DNA from: Hybos culiciformis
Taxonomy: Eukaryota > Arthropoda > Insecta > Diptera > Hybotidae
Length of the DNA stretch: 64,000 bases
Direction of reading: 5' to 3'
NCBI GenBank assembly: GCA_964007475.1
Contig: OZ023273.1
Coordinates: forward strand, 23,361,557-23,425,556
The notes beneath the pieces were generated by a model, which worked only from the letters and a program-made list of their open reading frames with translations, did not search any database and was not told the DNA's origin. Below, piece by piece: positions 26,001-36,588 of this stretch (its first letter is position 1; every line of letters starts with the position of its first letter). The translations under genes and the position numbers were made by a program.

Positions 26001-29000
26001 AGCGGAAATAGTATGTATGTAAAATTTTACTCGGATAGTTCAGTACAAAAAGCTGGATTTGCAGCTATTTTTATGAAAGAAGTTGATGAATGTGAAACTC
26101 AAGATCATGGTTGCCAACACGAATGTATTAATACATTGGGTGGCTACGAATGCGGTTGTCATATTGGTTATGAACTGCATAGTGATAAAAAATCATGTGA
26201 AGGTAAATATAAGAACATATATAAAATCTCATAATTTCATTAAAAATGATCCATTATCGCATACTATTCAGTTGATGTTGATTTAATAACCAAATTGTAT
26301 AAACATCAAATGTTATTTAAATAAATGTTGATCGTTATTTATTTATAAATTCTGACGAATTCATGAACTACAGTGATATTTAAATATGTATGCCCACAAA
26401 TCTTTACTTAAATATGTGTTACTAAATTATATTTTATAATGCATAATTTGATCATAAGAATTTATGTAAGATGATTTCTCTCAGATTGATATTTTAAGTA
26501 CATTAACAATATATTATCAGTTAGAAACAAAGGGCTTTAAATCAGTGAACACTAATTAACAACGGGCTTTAAATGTATAAATTCTTTATATTAACCACGG
26601 CTTTTTCAAAGCCTGTACTATTTATTTAATTTTCAAATAATAATAAAAATCAGACTAAAGAAAAATATTAAATTTCTTATTAAAGTATTTTTGAAATCCA
26701 AAATAGTGCTTGACATTATTCTCAACCCAACTTTTAATATAGAATCCTATATTTTTCTTTTTCCTTTTAACTTGAAATAAAAAACAAGAAAATATAAAAT
26801 CTTTTTCTCATTTCCCTAATCCAATTTAGTTTTTTTTTCTTTTTATTTAACGTTACCTTTCTTGGCAGCAAATATACACAACTTAGCTCTTAATATGTAA
26901 ATAGTTGAAAATTTATTTTTATTTTGTTTGTACATTGTACATACATAGATAGAATAAACACTCTTATACCTCAAACATTTCTATTTTATTATGCCATTTT
27001 TAATCCACATCCTTAATACAAAATCACCTTTGGCACTGCTAATAATCTTTTAGATTTTGGTTTTCTTCTTGTTTTTTTTTTTTTTTCTTCATGTTGTTCA
27101 CTAACGATGACTATAAAAATAAGGTAAATAGGTATATTATATTTGTACCAATTTTCTCAATACATATATAACTCACAAAACTACTATGCTTTTGACATTA
27201 TAATTAAAGAAGCATAATTTAACATTATTGAATGAACTAAAAAAAATGTTAAGCTGATCTGTCTACACTCTACATAATGTTTAATGCTACCAGTATTAAT
27301 TAAAAAATATTCCCACAATATTTAATAAAATTTGACATGTCAATGAAATTCATGAATATTCTTTCTACATCATTATTTTTGTTTTTTAGGTTTCGAAACA
27401 ATGTAATGTTGATCCTTATTTATAAATTCTGACGAATTTATGAAATACAGCGATATTGAAATGTGTCTTTACTTAAATAGGTGTTATTAAATTATATTTT
27501 ATAATGCATAATATGATATTAAGAATTTATCTAAGAAAATAGTTTACATTATTTCTATTAGATCAATATTTTAAGTATTTATTTATAATATTTTATCAGT
27601 TAGAAACCCCAGTGTCACCTTGTTTATGCGTTTATTGATAAAAATGTGTTTATTCATTTTATATATGATATACCATACACGGTCCAAAATTTCAGTTTTT
27701 TTTTTAAACTTAAAAGTTTCTATATAGTTCCACACCAATATAAGTTTAAGTTTTAAACTTTTTAGTTTATAATAAATAATTTAAACAAAAAAGAATAAAT
27801 TTTAAACTGAAGATGTTTAACATAATGTGTTAAACGAAATAGTTTAAATTTTAAACTGAAGATTAAAAAATTAAAAAATTTATTTAATTTTTTTTTTCTT
27901 TTTTTTTCTTTTTTTTTCTTTTTTCTTTTTTTTTTTTTTTTTCTTTTTTTTTCTTTTTTTTTTTTTTTTTTTTCTCTTAACCCTTTCTTCGGGATTCGAA
28001 CCTCGTTCTTTAGCATTTCATTATACCACTCTACCTCTCGGCTACAGTATTAAAATTATAAACGTGTACAAAATAGAAAATATAAATTATGTGTACCTGT
28101 GAAAGTTATTGACAAGTAAAAACCTTACATCGTCATACAAAAAATGCAAGAATAGTAAAACCTTACATCGTTATACAAAAATACAAAAGAAAAATGTAAA
28201 CTTTAGGGTTTTAAATTAAACATGTAAACTAAAATAGTTAAGTTTTAAACTAAAAATGTTTAGAAACCGGAGCTAAATTTTAATTTAAAACTTTAAAGTT
28301 TTAAAATATAAACTTTGATGTTTTAGATCAAAATGTAAACTAAAATAGTTAAGTTTTAAACTAAAAATGTTTAGAAACCGGAACTAAATTTTGATTTAAA
28401 ACTTTAAAGTTTTAAAATATAAACTTTGATGTTTTAGATCAAAATGTAAACTAAAATAGTTAAGTTTTAAACTAAAAATGTTTAGAAACCGGAGCTAAAT
28501 TTTGATTTAAAACTTTAAAGTTTTAAAATATAAACTTTGATGTTTTAAATCAAAATGTAAACTAAAATAGTTTAGTTTTTAACTAAAAAAGTATAGAAAT
28601 TTGAATTAAACTTTAGCAAGTTTTAAATACTGAATTTTTTGTTTAAAATATTCTTTTAAACCATGTTTTTATGAATTAAGTTTAAAAAAAAAACTGAAAT
28701 TTTGGACCGTGTAACTACTCTTCATTTATTTATTATAGATGCTTGTGGCGGAGTTATTGAAGCAACAAACGGAACTATTAGCTCACCATCATTTCCTGAT
28801 ATTTATCCAATCTTAAAAGAATGTGTTTGGGAAATAATTGCTCCACCGCGTTATAAAGTTTCATTAAATTTTACACATTTTGATTTAGAAGGTGCCCACC
28901 AGCAACATTCTGATTGTGGTTATGATAATGTTGAAATTTATTCAAAGATAAATGGTAATCGTATTAAACATATTGGAAAATATTGTGGCTCAAAAATGCC

Positions 29001-30675
29001 ACCAGTAGCAACATCCGAAAGCAATTCATTAAGAATTGAATTTCATTCAGATAAATCTGTACAACGAACTGGCTTTGCTGCTGTCTTTTTTACTGATGTT
29101 GATGAATGCACAAACAATAATGGCGGATGCCAACAAGATTGTAAAAATACGATCGGATCATACTTATGCTCTTGTCACAATGGCTATACTTTGCATGAAA
29201 ATGGACATGACTGTAAGGAGGGGGAATGCAAAAATGAAATAACAGCACCATATGGGCAAATAACTAGCCCAAATTATCCCGACAGTTATCCACCAAACTC
29301 TGATTGTGTTTGGCATTTTTCAACAACTCCCGGACATCGAATTAAATTGATATTCAATGAATTCGATATTGAATCACATCAGGTATCTTCTTTCTTTGTA
29401 ATGATATCTATTTTAATTTTTTTTATTAATTTCCTGAAGCGAGAAATTAAAACCCTTGACATTATAATTTTTTTTTTCGTTATTTTACGTTTTCTATTTA
29501 GTTATAGGTATATATACACACTTTCTTTTAATATAGGAATGTGCTTACGACCATGTTGTCATTTATGATGGTGAATCTGAAGAAAGTCACACATTAGGAA
29601 GATTTTGTGGAGATAAAATACCATATCCAATATCAGCTACGTCCAATGAAATGTATATGGTATTAAAGACTGATAAAAATAAACAGCAAAAAGGTTTTCT
29701 TGCTATTCATTCAACAGGTAATCTTTAAAAATAAATACATTATTTAAAAATTAGGCTCACACTATAATAAATATACATTGATCCAAAATCGATTTTATAC
29801 TTTAAAAAAAATGTATTCAGTTTTTTATTATTTGATAATGTTTGTTGCAGCCTGCGGTGGATTTTTAAGAGCTACAAGCAACATACAACAATTTTACTCA
29901 CATTCAAGGTATGCTGATCAAAATTACGATGAGAACATGGACTGCGAGTGGACAATACAAGCAAATTCCGGAAGTAATGTTCAATTAACATTTTTAGCAT
30001 TTGAAATTGAAAATTATGAAAACTGTTCCTATGATTATGTGGAAGTTTATGCTGGAATGGAAGATACAAGCGGACCATTATATGGTCGATTTTGTGGAAC
30101 CCTTGTGAGTATATTGAAAAAGTTTAATTTTTATTTTCGTTGGAGTCGAATGTAAATTTATGCTTTGAAATGTTCCGTTTGTCAAAATCGGAAAAGTGCC
30201 AAAACAAAAAAAAATTAATCAAAATAAATTTCATAGAATAATCACGACCAATGCTAGTTATTTTTTTCATCTCATGTTTAAAAGAAATTCAATTAGATCG
30301 CGACTACAAAACTTATTAATAAAATGTGTATTATTTCATTTTAAACAGATACCTCCAGAAATTATTTCATTAGGTGATACACTGTTAGTTCGATTCCGAA
30401 CAGATGATAGCCTTACCAAAAAAGGATTTTCTGCATCATACGTAGCAGTTGATCCATTTGAGAATAGTGAAGAAATAAGTTCAGATAGTTCCGAAATGGT
30501 AACCCCGTTCCCAGGCTATTTAAAAAGTATTTATAAAACTGATTCTGAGGACTATGACGATGGTGGCGGCTACGAAGACTATAGTGAAAATCATTTAAAT
30601 TACCATAACCGCATTATTTGGCGAAATAATGGAGTTAACAACGGTAAATCTCAGCGATACTTTAATAATAATTAA
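17638..30675 (+). CDS. tok: Tolkin-like BMP1/tolloid-family metalloprotease (12 exons visible, 5' exon missing)
   Basis: Secreted astacin-type zinc protease of the BMP1/tolloid family, which activates BMP-type signalling by cleaving Chordin/Sog-type antagonists (family knowledge). Exons: 17638-17903, 18328-19013, 19664-20041, 21289-21525, 22883-23438, 24323-24521, 25620-25881, 25997-26202, 28739-29382, 29537-29717, 29851-30104, 30349-30675. All joins keep frame with GT..AG introns, giving 1397 visible residues plus stop. Order: prodomain, astacin, CUB1, CUB2, EGF1, CUB3, EGF2, CUB4, CUB5, acidic/Asn-rich tail. The first exon starts in phase 1, so the signal-peptide exon lies upstream or outside the window. 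The name tok rather than tld rests on the long prodomain and on its position upstream of the shorter paralogue in the same orientation, as in Drosophila. Confidence 0.9.
17967..18050. repeat. Small inverted repeat in tok intron, possible MITE remnant
   Basis: In the 17904-18327 intron, AGGCCTACGTTCAGACGAG (17967 onward) is mirrored by CTTGTCTGAAAAAGGCC (ending 18050) with a few mismatches. The roughly 85-base segment is visibly more GC-rich than the rest of the intron. No coding content; target duplication not resolved. Confidence 0.45.
18589..18690 (+). repeat. AAT/AAC trinucleotide microsatellite inside the tok coding exon
   Basis: Near-continuous AAT with AAC interruptions, in frame, encoding polyasparagine broken by single Ser, Thr, Ile and Asp codons. 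Being a trinucleotide repeat, length changes keep the frame. Confidence 0.9.
20042..21288. other. tok intron, no recognisable content
   Basis: A 1.2-kb intron between the third and fourth visible exons. It is AT-rich with homopolymers. A minus-strand open frame at 20820-21098 has ordinary-looking composition but no recognisable family, no flanking exons and no regulatory context, and is treated as chance. Confidence 0.6.
21289..24521 (+). CDS. tok: tok astacin protease domain and CUB1 exons
   Basis: Exons 21289-21525, 22883-23438 and 24323-24521. The mature enzyme should begin at [10 protein letters not shown] after the basic site RITR (about visible residue 456). The zinc motif [13 protein letters not shown] is encoded from about 22968, the Met-turn SIMHY near 23132-23147, and the CCSFVGKRG block with adjacent cysteines, typical of BMP1/tolloid astacins, precedes it. 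The catalytic set looks intact. CUB1 begins at CPKCGRTFQ and is interrupted by a phase-0 intron after GHL (donor GTGAAT). The paralogue has no intron there. The exon 24323-24521 then carries [11 protein letters not shown] and ends in phase 1. Confidence 0.9.
21526..22882. other. tok intron with an ~86-bp direct duplication
   Basis: The intron splits the protease domain at NCG. It contains two nearly identical direct copies (about 22532-22617 and 22628-22713), each starting TAGGTTAAGTTAGCTTAGG and ending in CATAAGAACGTA, offset by 96 bases. A stretch near 22330-22440 has somewhat higher GC but no reading frame. The donor is GTTAGT. Confidence 0.75.
22532..22713. repeat. Two-copy direct repeat (~86-bp unit, 96-bp step)
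   Basis: Copies at about 22532-22617 and 22628-22713 share AGGAGGATCTCTTGTAATAA and GTTCTGAGAAACACAAAAAT with essentially no differences, so the duplication is recent. No protein content. Confidence 0.85.
23439..24322. other. tok intron inside CUB1, no recognisable content
   Basis: An 884-base AT-rich phase-0 intron (donor GTGAAT, acceptor TGTAG). Nothing recognised in it. The tld paralogue lacks an intron at this position. Confidence 0.7.
24644..24900. mobile_element. Short TIR element (MITE family A, copy 1) in a tok intron
   Basis: Ends CGTATGCTGAGAAATGAAAC and its near reverse complement GTTTCATTTCACAGCAGACG, flanked on both sides by ATAT (24640-24643 and 24901-24904). The interior shares sequence, in opposite orientation, with the copy at 56182-56761, for example around ATTCGATTCCTCGTACTCGA. 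There is no ORF, so it is non-autonomous. The superfamily is not assigned; a 4-base duplication is unusual among common MITEs. Confidence 0.8.
25620..26202 (+). CDS. tok: tok CUB2 and EGF1 exons
   Basis: Exons 25620-25881 and 25997-26202 (262 and 206 bases) are exactly the same lengths as the tld exons that encode the same part. CUB2 starts VCGGVLV with the ESPNYPLEY motif and the acidic VEIRDGD segment. It ends at [12 protein letters not shown]1 has the calcium-binding pattern VDEC followed by six cysteines and the GGYECGC signature. The exon ends in phase 1 after SCEG. Confidence 0.9.
26203..27677. other. First part of the largest tok intron, with a dispersed ~200-bp repeat
   Basis: Two diverged direct copies lie at 26325-26528 and 27406-27607. 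Both begin ATGTTGATC(G/C)TTATTTA, share TATAAATTCTGACGAATT and TATTTTATAATGCATAAT, and end TTATCAGTTAGAAAC. They differ by several substitutions and small indels. Their terminal structure is unclear. The intervening ~0.9 kb holds only AT-rich sequence with T and TTC runs. Confidence 0.7.
27888..28047 (-). repeat. tRNA-like head with A-rich tail, SINE-like or tRNA-retropseudogene
   Basis: On the minus strand an A-box-like TAGCCGAGAGG (28044-28034) is followed about 30 bases later by a perfect B-box GGTTCGAATCC (28002-27992), the normal spacing of an internal Pol III promoter. The presumed acceptor stem does not pair, so it is not a functional tRNA. Downstream, the minus strand becomes a long A/G-rich tail (the plus-strand T/C run), as expected for a retroposed tRNA-derived sequence. 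The minus-strand polylysine frame at 27762-28016 is a product of this tail. Confidence 0.5.
28224..28640. repeat. 111-bp tandem array inside the TIR element
   Basis: GTAAACTAAAATAGTTAAG or a close variant recurs at 28224, 28335, 28446 and 28557, exactly 111 bases apart. Copies share AGAAACCGGAGCTAAATTTT and TATAAACTTTGATGTTTTA. The first three are nearly identical and the fourth is diverged and partial. Confidence 0.9.
28739..30675 (+). CDS. tok: tok CUB3-EGF2-CUB4-CUB5 and C-terminal tail exons
   Basis: Exons 28739-29382, 29537-29717, 29851-30104 and 30349-30675. The 644-base exon carries CUB3 (DACGGVIEA), the calcium-binding EGF2 ([11 protein letters not shown]) and the first part of CUB4 in one piece. 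The paralogue needs three exons for this. CUB4 ends at [11 protein letters not shown]5 runs from ACGGFLRA to [13 protein letters not shown]. The tail after CUB5 is acidic and Tyr/Asn-rich, contains [11 protein letters not shown], and ends at TAA 30673-30675. AATAAA-type signals follow within about 50-150 bases. Confidence 0.9.
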
Positions 30676-33600
30676 TTCTAGTTAAATTTTTGTAAAAATT
30701 TTTGAAAAAAAAATAAAAAATCATATCAAATAAATTGTATGTTGAGTGTGTATTAGTTAAAAAAGGAATTTGAGTAATTTTTTTAAAATAAACGTTTATT
30801 CATAGTATTTATTTTGGAAAAATAAAACAAATCTGAATATCACACACTTTTTAATGTCAGAAAATTTGGTTAACTTATCTGCTACTCGAAAGTTGTCCTA
30901 ATAACGTTTCTAGTTTTTATCCTAATTTCGAGACATATTTGGAATTATTAAATAGATAATAAATAATCTTCAATTTCAATAATTTATAAATAATTCTTTG
31001 AACCGATAAATCAATTCAAGAGGTTTAAAAAACTGAATCCTTTTAATTTTCACCAATAGACAATTTTTTACCATCTCACTTCTATAGCACGAGGAACAAA
31101 AAAATGTAAAACTTATTTCAAAAGAAGAAATCAAGATAAACTTGATTTTTTTACTTAATTTTGTTAAAATTTTACCAAAGAGAAAAAATTACTCAAAATT
31201 ACATATCGATTTAAAAATAAAGTAAGAAAAATTCTTATCTAAAAATTTTAATGTGAAAAGACAGTAGAAACTATATTAAACTTAAAATAAAAATGTATTC
31301 TTAGACGATACAGTGAAAATACTAAAGAATCCTTGCTCATCATATCTCTTTTAAGTTTTAATGATGAGAATGTGAATTGACGCACAAAAATAGATTCCCA
31401 AAGGCGCCAAAAAGAGAATTCCGGAATTTTTCTTATTAATGGTGTACTAAGTTTTCTGTTTATTTACAAAACAAAGATATTTGTTTAAATTCCAAGATTA
31501 TTATATTATAAACTAGAATAAAAATATATAATATTATAGTTATAGTAATTAATATTTTTAGAAATTATATATATAATTTAATTATAAATTATTAAAAGAA
31601 AAAAAATTATTAGGTCTGATCTAGATGTATTTAATATAATATAAATTGTATTTTTACGAAAACTTATGAGAAATAAAATATACAAATTATTTTTTTAATT
31701 TAATTTTTTTTTTTGTTAATACGCATTTCAAAAAAATTTGGGTTAATTATTAGCATATTACCAATTTAAAAAAAATATTTTTTTCAATATTTATCTTCTT
31801 TTTTCTTAAACAATAAACACTTAATTTTTCAGTAAATGTCCGGTACATAAGTACAGAGGCATAAAAAATATTATTATGTATATGAAAAGGTTGAACGAAT
31901 TTAAATAAAATATTTAGGCCCCATTTGGAGTTAAGTACATACTTACATATACGTGGAGTTCGATTTTCAATAGAAGTGTAGAAAGTGGGCACTCTACTAA
32001 TTCATGGAATATAGATTTTTCTTACAATTAACCCTTTAATCATAATTTTACTTCAAATAAAATTTAATACTGTATGTCTGTAATTGATATAATTTGCATT
32101 ATTATTTCCTAATTTCAATTATTCAGGACACATTTGGATTTATAAATTAGTATAAAATAAAATTAAGTTTTTTTTAAAAGACAATAAAAATTTATTATTA
32201 AAATTATACAAAATAATAGTAGAATTGAAAATTGTGTTTTATTTATATAGGCTGTTCAGATTATATAGGCTGTTCCTTTTTTACTTTTACTCAATGTTGG
32301 CAATGTCCAAAACTCTCCCATTCTAATCAATGGATGCATTTATGATCCTCAAAAAACCTGGAAAAATATAAATTTTAGTTTTAGACTAAATGGTAATTAG
32401 ACATAAAAGGCAGTACTTATGATAGTGCGTTAATAATAGAGACATATTTTTAATAATTCAAATGTTCATAAAATACTATATTGTCCTCTATTTAAACATA
32501 ATAATATGCATATAATGATAATGTATATAATACTATTATGTAGCAATTGAATTCATTTTTGATTTAGATGGATTATATCGAAATTGCATTTTAATATTAA
32601 GACAAATATTTATGCTATAAAAGTTAATAAAAATCTAAAGCCGGTGAGTTTTAAAATAACTAACATTTTCAAATTTCACATTATTTTTACTTAAGATGTT
32701 ACGTGTGATTATTGTGTTTATTTTTTGAGATGATAAAATAATACAAAATGTTTGTTGACCCAAAAAAATCTACTCATCATTCGAATCACTTTATTCTCAG
32801 AAAGAAAATCCGCCCTACGAAAATACTTTTATAACACATAAACAAAGTTCTATTAAAGGTGATAATTATGTTTACCTAAACTTTTTTACTTTATATCTCA
32901 TATAATTTTATATATATAATATATAATTTACGTTCTTATTACATGCAATATCATGATTTTTTTTTTTTATAAAACACCCTTCTTGATTGAATTTGTACGA
33001 TATAAAAAATCATCATATTCATGGTCATTTATTAGCTCAAGTTAAAGTTTTGTTTATTGTTTTGTAAAAATACTAAGAGCACGAACAAAGATGATATGAT
33101 AGTAGAATTAATATAAATATTATGTGTATAGTAATAATGCAGTGTTGATGTTGGGTGCTGAAATAAAAATATATATAAAATAAATTATTTGAGACATAAT
33201 TTCTGAGAATATTATAGAAATGCCCAAATTTTTGGTATATTACGTTTTTTTAAATGGATGATAAATTTTCTTTTTTTTTTTAAAACAGTAAATAGATAAC
33301 TAAAATAATGGTTTAAAAATGCAATTTTGTTGTTTAAAAAAATTAAAATAGGATTATCTTTATATGAACAGTTTTTGTGTTAAGTTAAAATAAAATTGGA
33401 TCGTTTTTGGATATTGGTAAGATTAAACAATAAAATTTGTCTTGAAACGAAATTTTTATATTATAAATACAACATTTCAACTTTTACGTAAGCAACTACT
33501 TAATAATTTTGCTTATTTTAAATAGCCGGCTAGAATTTAATTAAGTGTATTATATCTTCATTTTGTTTCAAAATTCTCGGTTTCCTGATATTTTATATTT

Positions 33601-34447
33601 TTTTTCAAGGGAGCCCATGTGCAATTTTTTTTACTTTAATGGTGCACTTTAGAAATTCATGTAAAACTTAATGTAGATAATTTTACCACTTTTAAAAAAA
33701 AAGGGCAAAAAACAGGTAAAAAAATGCGAAAATTGGGCATTCAAATAATTTTATCTTAATTTAATTTAAGTAACTTTTATTATATGCGTATGTAATAAAA
33801 TGATCAATCATATTTCTTAAATAAGAATGAACATCTAGAAAAATTCTCAAAAAAATAAATGCTAAACTTTAAACGAATAGGTAGATTTTACTAACATCAA
33901 AACAACAATTTGGTTGAAGTCCATATGATATGTGATTTCTATGCACATACTTTAATTTAATTTTATTCAGAATAAATTCAAAAGCCTAACGTTTTTATTT
34001 ATATTATTATTATTTTGTTTAAAACACTTTAAACGCTTTTCAAATTTTTTCACATTTTTAAATCCTTAGAAGTGTAAATATAAGTTTTAATGCAAACTAG
34101 TTTTTGTTTCAAATTTTTTTATTTTCAAATTATTGAAATTTATGTAAATCCAAATTCAAATACATAGTGTCCAAAAACAACTGAAAAGCATTGCATGTTG
34201 TGTTTTTTACATAAAAATGTGATATCGACATAATCTTATGAAGAAAATTTGCATTTAAGGATTTTTTATTTCAATGTTCAATTACGAAATATGTAAACTA
34301 TTTTCGAACAGACAATAATATATAGAAAATAAGATTACAAAATTTTCAATGTATAAGGATATCAGAAAAAAATATACACAATTCCTCCTCGAGCACAATT
34401 TTATAGTTTATCCAACGTCATTATAAAATTAATGTCACTATTGATCG

Positions 34448-34922
34448 CATCATTTTACTCTGTATCTCCGGACCGAGTCGCTTGATTTGGCTTAGATTTG
34501 GACCTTGATGTCAGTTCATACAAGAAATTTATTTTATTGAAAAATAAACCAAATTTCATGATTTTTGTATTAAAATTTTGGTTATATTAAATGCAATTTT
34601 CTTGCTAAGGAATTTTAGTACATCAACGAAAATATTCTGTATCTTCTGATCCAGTCTTTCGGTTTATATTAGGATATAAGCTTCCTCATCATTTTACTCT
34701 GTATCTCCGGATGGAGTCGCTTGATTTGGCTTAGATTTGGACCTTGTCAGTTCATACAAGAAATTTATTTTATTGAAAAATAAACCAAATTTCATGATTT
34801 TTGTATTAAAATTTTGGTTATATTAAATGCAATTTTCTTGCTAAGGAATTTTAGTAAATCAACGAAAATATTTTGTATCTTCTGATCCAGTCTTTCGGTT
34901 TATATTAGGATATAAGCTTCCT
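34448..34922. repeat. Two-copy 239-bp tandem duplication
   Basis: Copies start at 34448 and 34687, both with CATCATTTTACTCTGTATCT, and share GAGTCGCTTGATTTGGCTTA and the CTTTCGGTTTATATTAGG end. They differ at a few bases and by a three-base indel near ACCTTG(ATG)TCAG. No coding content. Confidence 0.9.
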
Positions 34923-35021
34923 GAGAATGAATTTCAAGACTTTTGTTTGATATTATTTTTTACATTTCGTTCGATTTGGTTCAGATTTTGATATTTTCTT
35001 CCCGAGTTGTTCCATTTTCCC

Positions 35022-35201
35022 CACTGATGCTTACTTAAGTCACTTTATGACAATTATATAAATGCATTATCGTTATAAAATCATTATATATTCGAATGAA
35101 GATATATTTGCCTCACTCACGCTTACTTAATTCACTTTCTGACAGTTATATAAATGCATTATCGTTATAAAATCATTATATATTGGAATGAAGATATATT
35201 T
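35022..35201. repeat. Two-copy ~92-bp tandem duplication
   Basis: GCTTACTTAA occurs at 35029 and 35121, followed in both copies by TATATAAATGCATTATCG and GAATGAAGATATATTTG, with scattered substitutions. Separate from the 239-bp duplication just upstream. Confidence 0.85.
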
Positions 35202-36500
35202 GATATCTGAATGTTTCAAAAAACTCTAAGTTTAAAATTATATATTAAAAGTTAATCTATTGTCTACACATCCTTTTGTAATATTTTACCTGTTATAGTT
35301 TTTCCATGTAAACGATTTCTGTGATTTTTTTTTATCATTGTTTGTTGTTATTTAATCTTAAAGTGGCCCTAGGCTAAAGACATATGAGTCTCTTTATTGC
35401 TCTCTTAAATAACTGGCATGTGTTTTCATTCCTTTTTCGGTTTATCTGAAAATTCTTGCTTTTTACAAAAAGGGTATCATTATTAAAAAAAGAAAAAATA
35501 TATATATAAACAAAACTATAAGAACAATACTTAAAAATATCTTCTTTTTTTTTCATTATTTTGGTATTTTGGTTTGCACGTTTTCTTTAAGACAAACAAT
35601 TTAAAGAAAATAATAAATCAGGTGTGAACAAACTCATAGGTTTTGATTTCAATTTAATATTCAATGGATTAAATTAGAAATTTTTAGATATCCTGTCTGA
35701 AGTGTTCGTCGACTAACATTATTAAAATTAAAATACAACTTTTTTCAAAAACTCGAAACGAATTTCTATTTCACTTTTATATACTTTCAAGTTGAAATTA
35801 TTTGCACCGCACAATTTTCTAATTTTTCATTCATTTTCAGCTTTTTAATTGAACGAGTATAAATTTAATTCTTCAGAAAATTGTAAAAATATTAAATAAA
35901 AAATATGGGAACTGAACGATTTTATCTATGAACAAGAACAACAGTAAACAAAAAATCTAAGAGATATTTTTAATAAATGTTGAACATACCTGAAGAATAT
36001 TAATTAATAAAAATGTGTTCTAAATTATAATTTTATGTGCCACACTATCATGAATTCAAAAATTATTTACAATAGATAAGGTATATTCTTAAATAAAATA
36101 AAAAAAATTTGAATTTTTATTTCTATGACATAAGCAAAAGAAAAAAAACTGTATTTTGGCAGGTAGGCACCTGCGTTTAAACTAATATTACTCAATAACA
36201 ATATAGTACTAGGTATATAAACGAATGAGATAAGAAGGGTAATTTTTTTTTTGTATATATTTTATGTATATGATACCTATTTTTTGGAGGTAGAAAATAA
36301 TATTGAAAAAAAAAAAATCTATAACATTCTGTATAATGTTTATTCTTGGGATCTTCTTCAATCTGTCCAACAGTTTATCTTGCATCTTTCTCGAAATAGG
36401 ACGTTAGTTTTTATGTTATTTTGATTTTGATTTTTTTTAACAAAAAAAAAACTTAATTTTTTTTAATATTAAAAACCTAAATAAAGAAAATTAATTAAAA

Positions 36501-36582
36501 AAAATAATAATAACAATCATAATAATAATAATAATAATAAATAATATTAATAATAATAATATTAATAATAATAATATAATAA
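36501..36582. repeat. (AAT)n microsatellite just upstream of the tld start codon
   Basis: Runs of AAT with ATT interruptions end six bases before the ATG at 36589. It is probably in the 5' UTR or core promoter; no function can be read from it. Confidence 0.85.
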
Positions 36583-36588
36583 TTAAAA

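Larger units (their letters stand above)
27678..28711. mobile_element. TA-flanked TIR element (Tc1/mariner-like MITE) in a tok intron
   Basis: The two ends are perfect inverted repeats of about 35 bases beginning CACGGTCCAAAATTTCAG, each flanked by TA (27676-27677 and 28712-28713). TA target duplication is the hallmark of Tc1/mariner elements (established knowledge). There is no transposase. The interior holds many short inverted AGTTTTAAACT motifs, a T/C low-complexity run (about 27888-27975), a tRNA-like segment on the minus strand, and a 111-bp tandem array. It sits only about 27 bases before the acceptor of the CUB3 exon. Confidence 0.8.
30676..36588. other. tok-tld intergenic region
   Basis: About 5.9 kb separates the tok stop from the tld start. 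AATAAA-like signals follow tok. It includes two tandem duplications (34448-34922 and about 35022-35201) and an (AAT)n microsatellite at 36501-36582 immediately upstream of the tld ATG. A slightly richer stretch at 32225-32360 has no convincing frame. Promoter and 5' UTR of tld must lie here but no TATA box or initiator could be singled out in such AT-rich sequence. Confidence 0.7.

Noticed and set aside
27992..28002. Functional tRNA gene around the B-box
   Set aside because: Acceptor and T stems do not pair properly and an A-rich tail follows; a pseudo-tRNA or SINE head is more likely.
27762..28016. Minus-strand frame rich in lysine
   Set aside because: It is the translation of the A-rich tail (plus-strand T/C run) behind the tRNA-like sequence.
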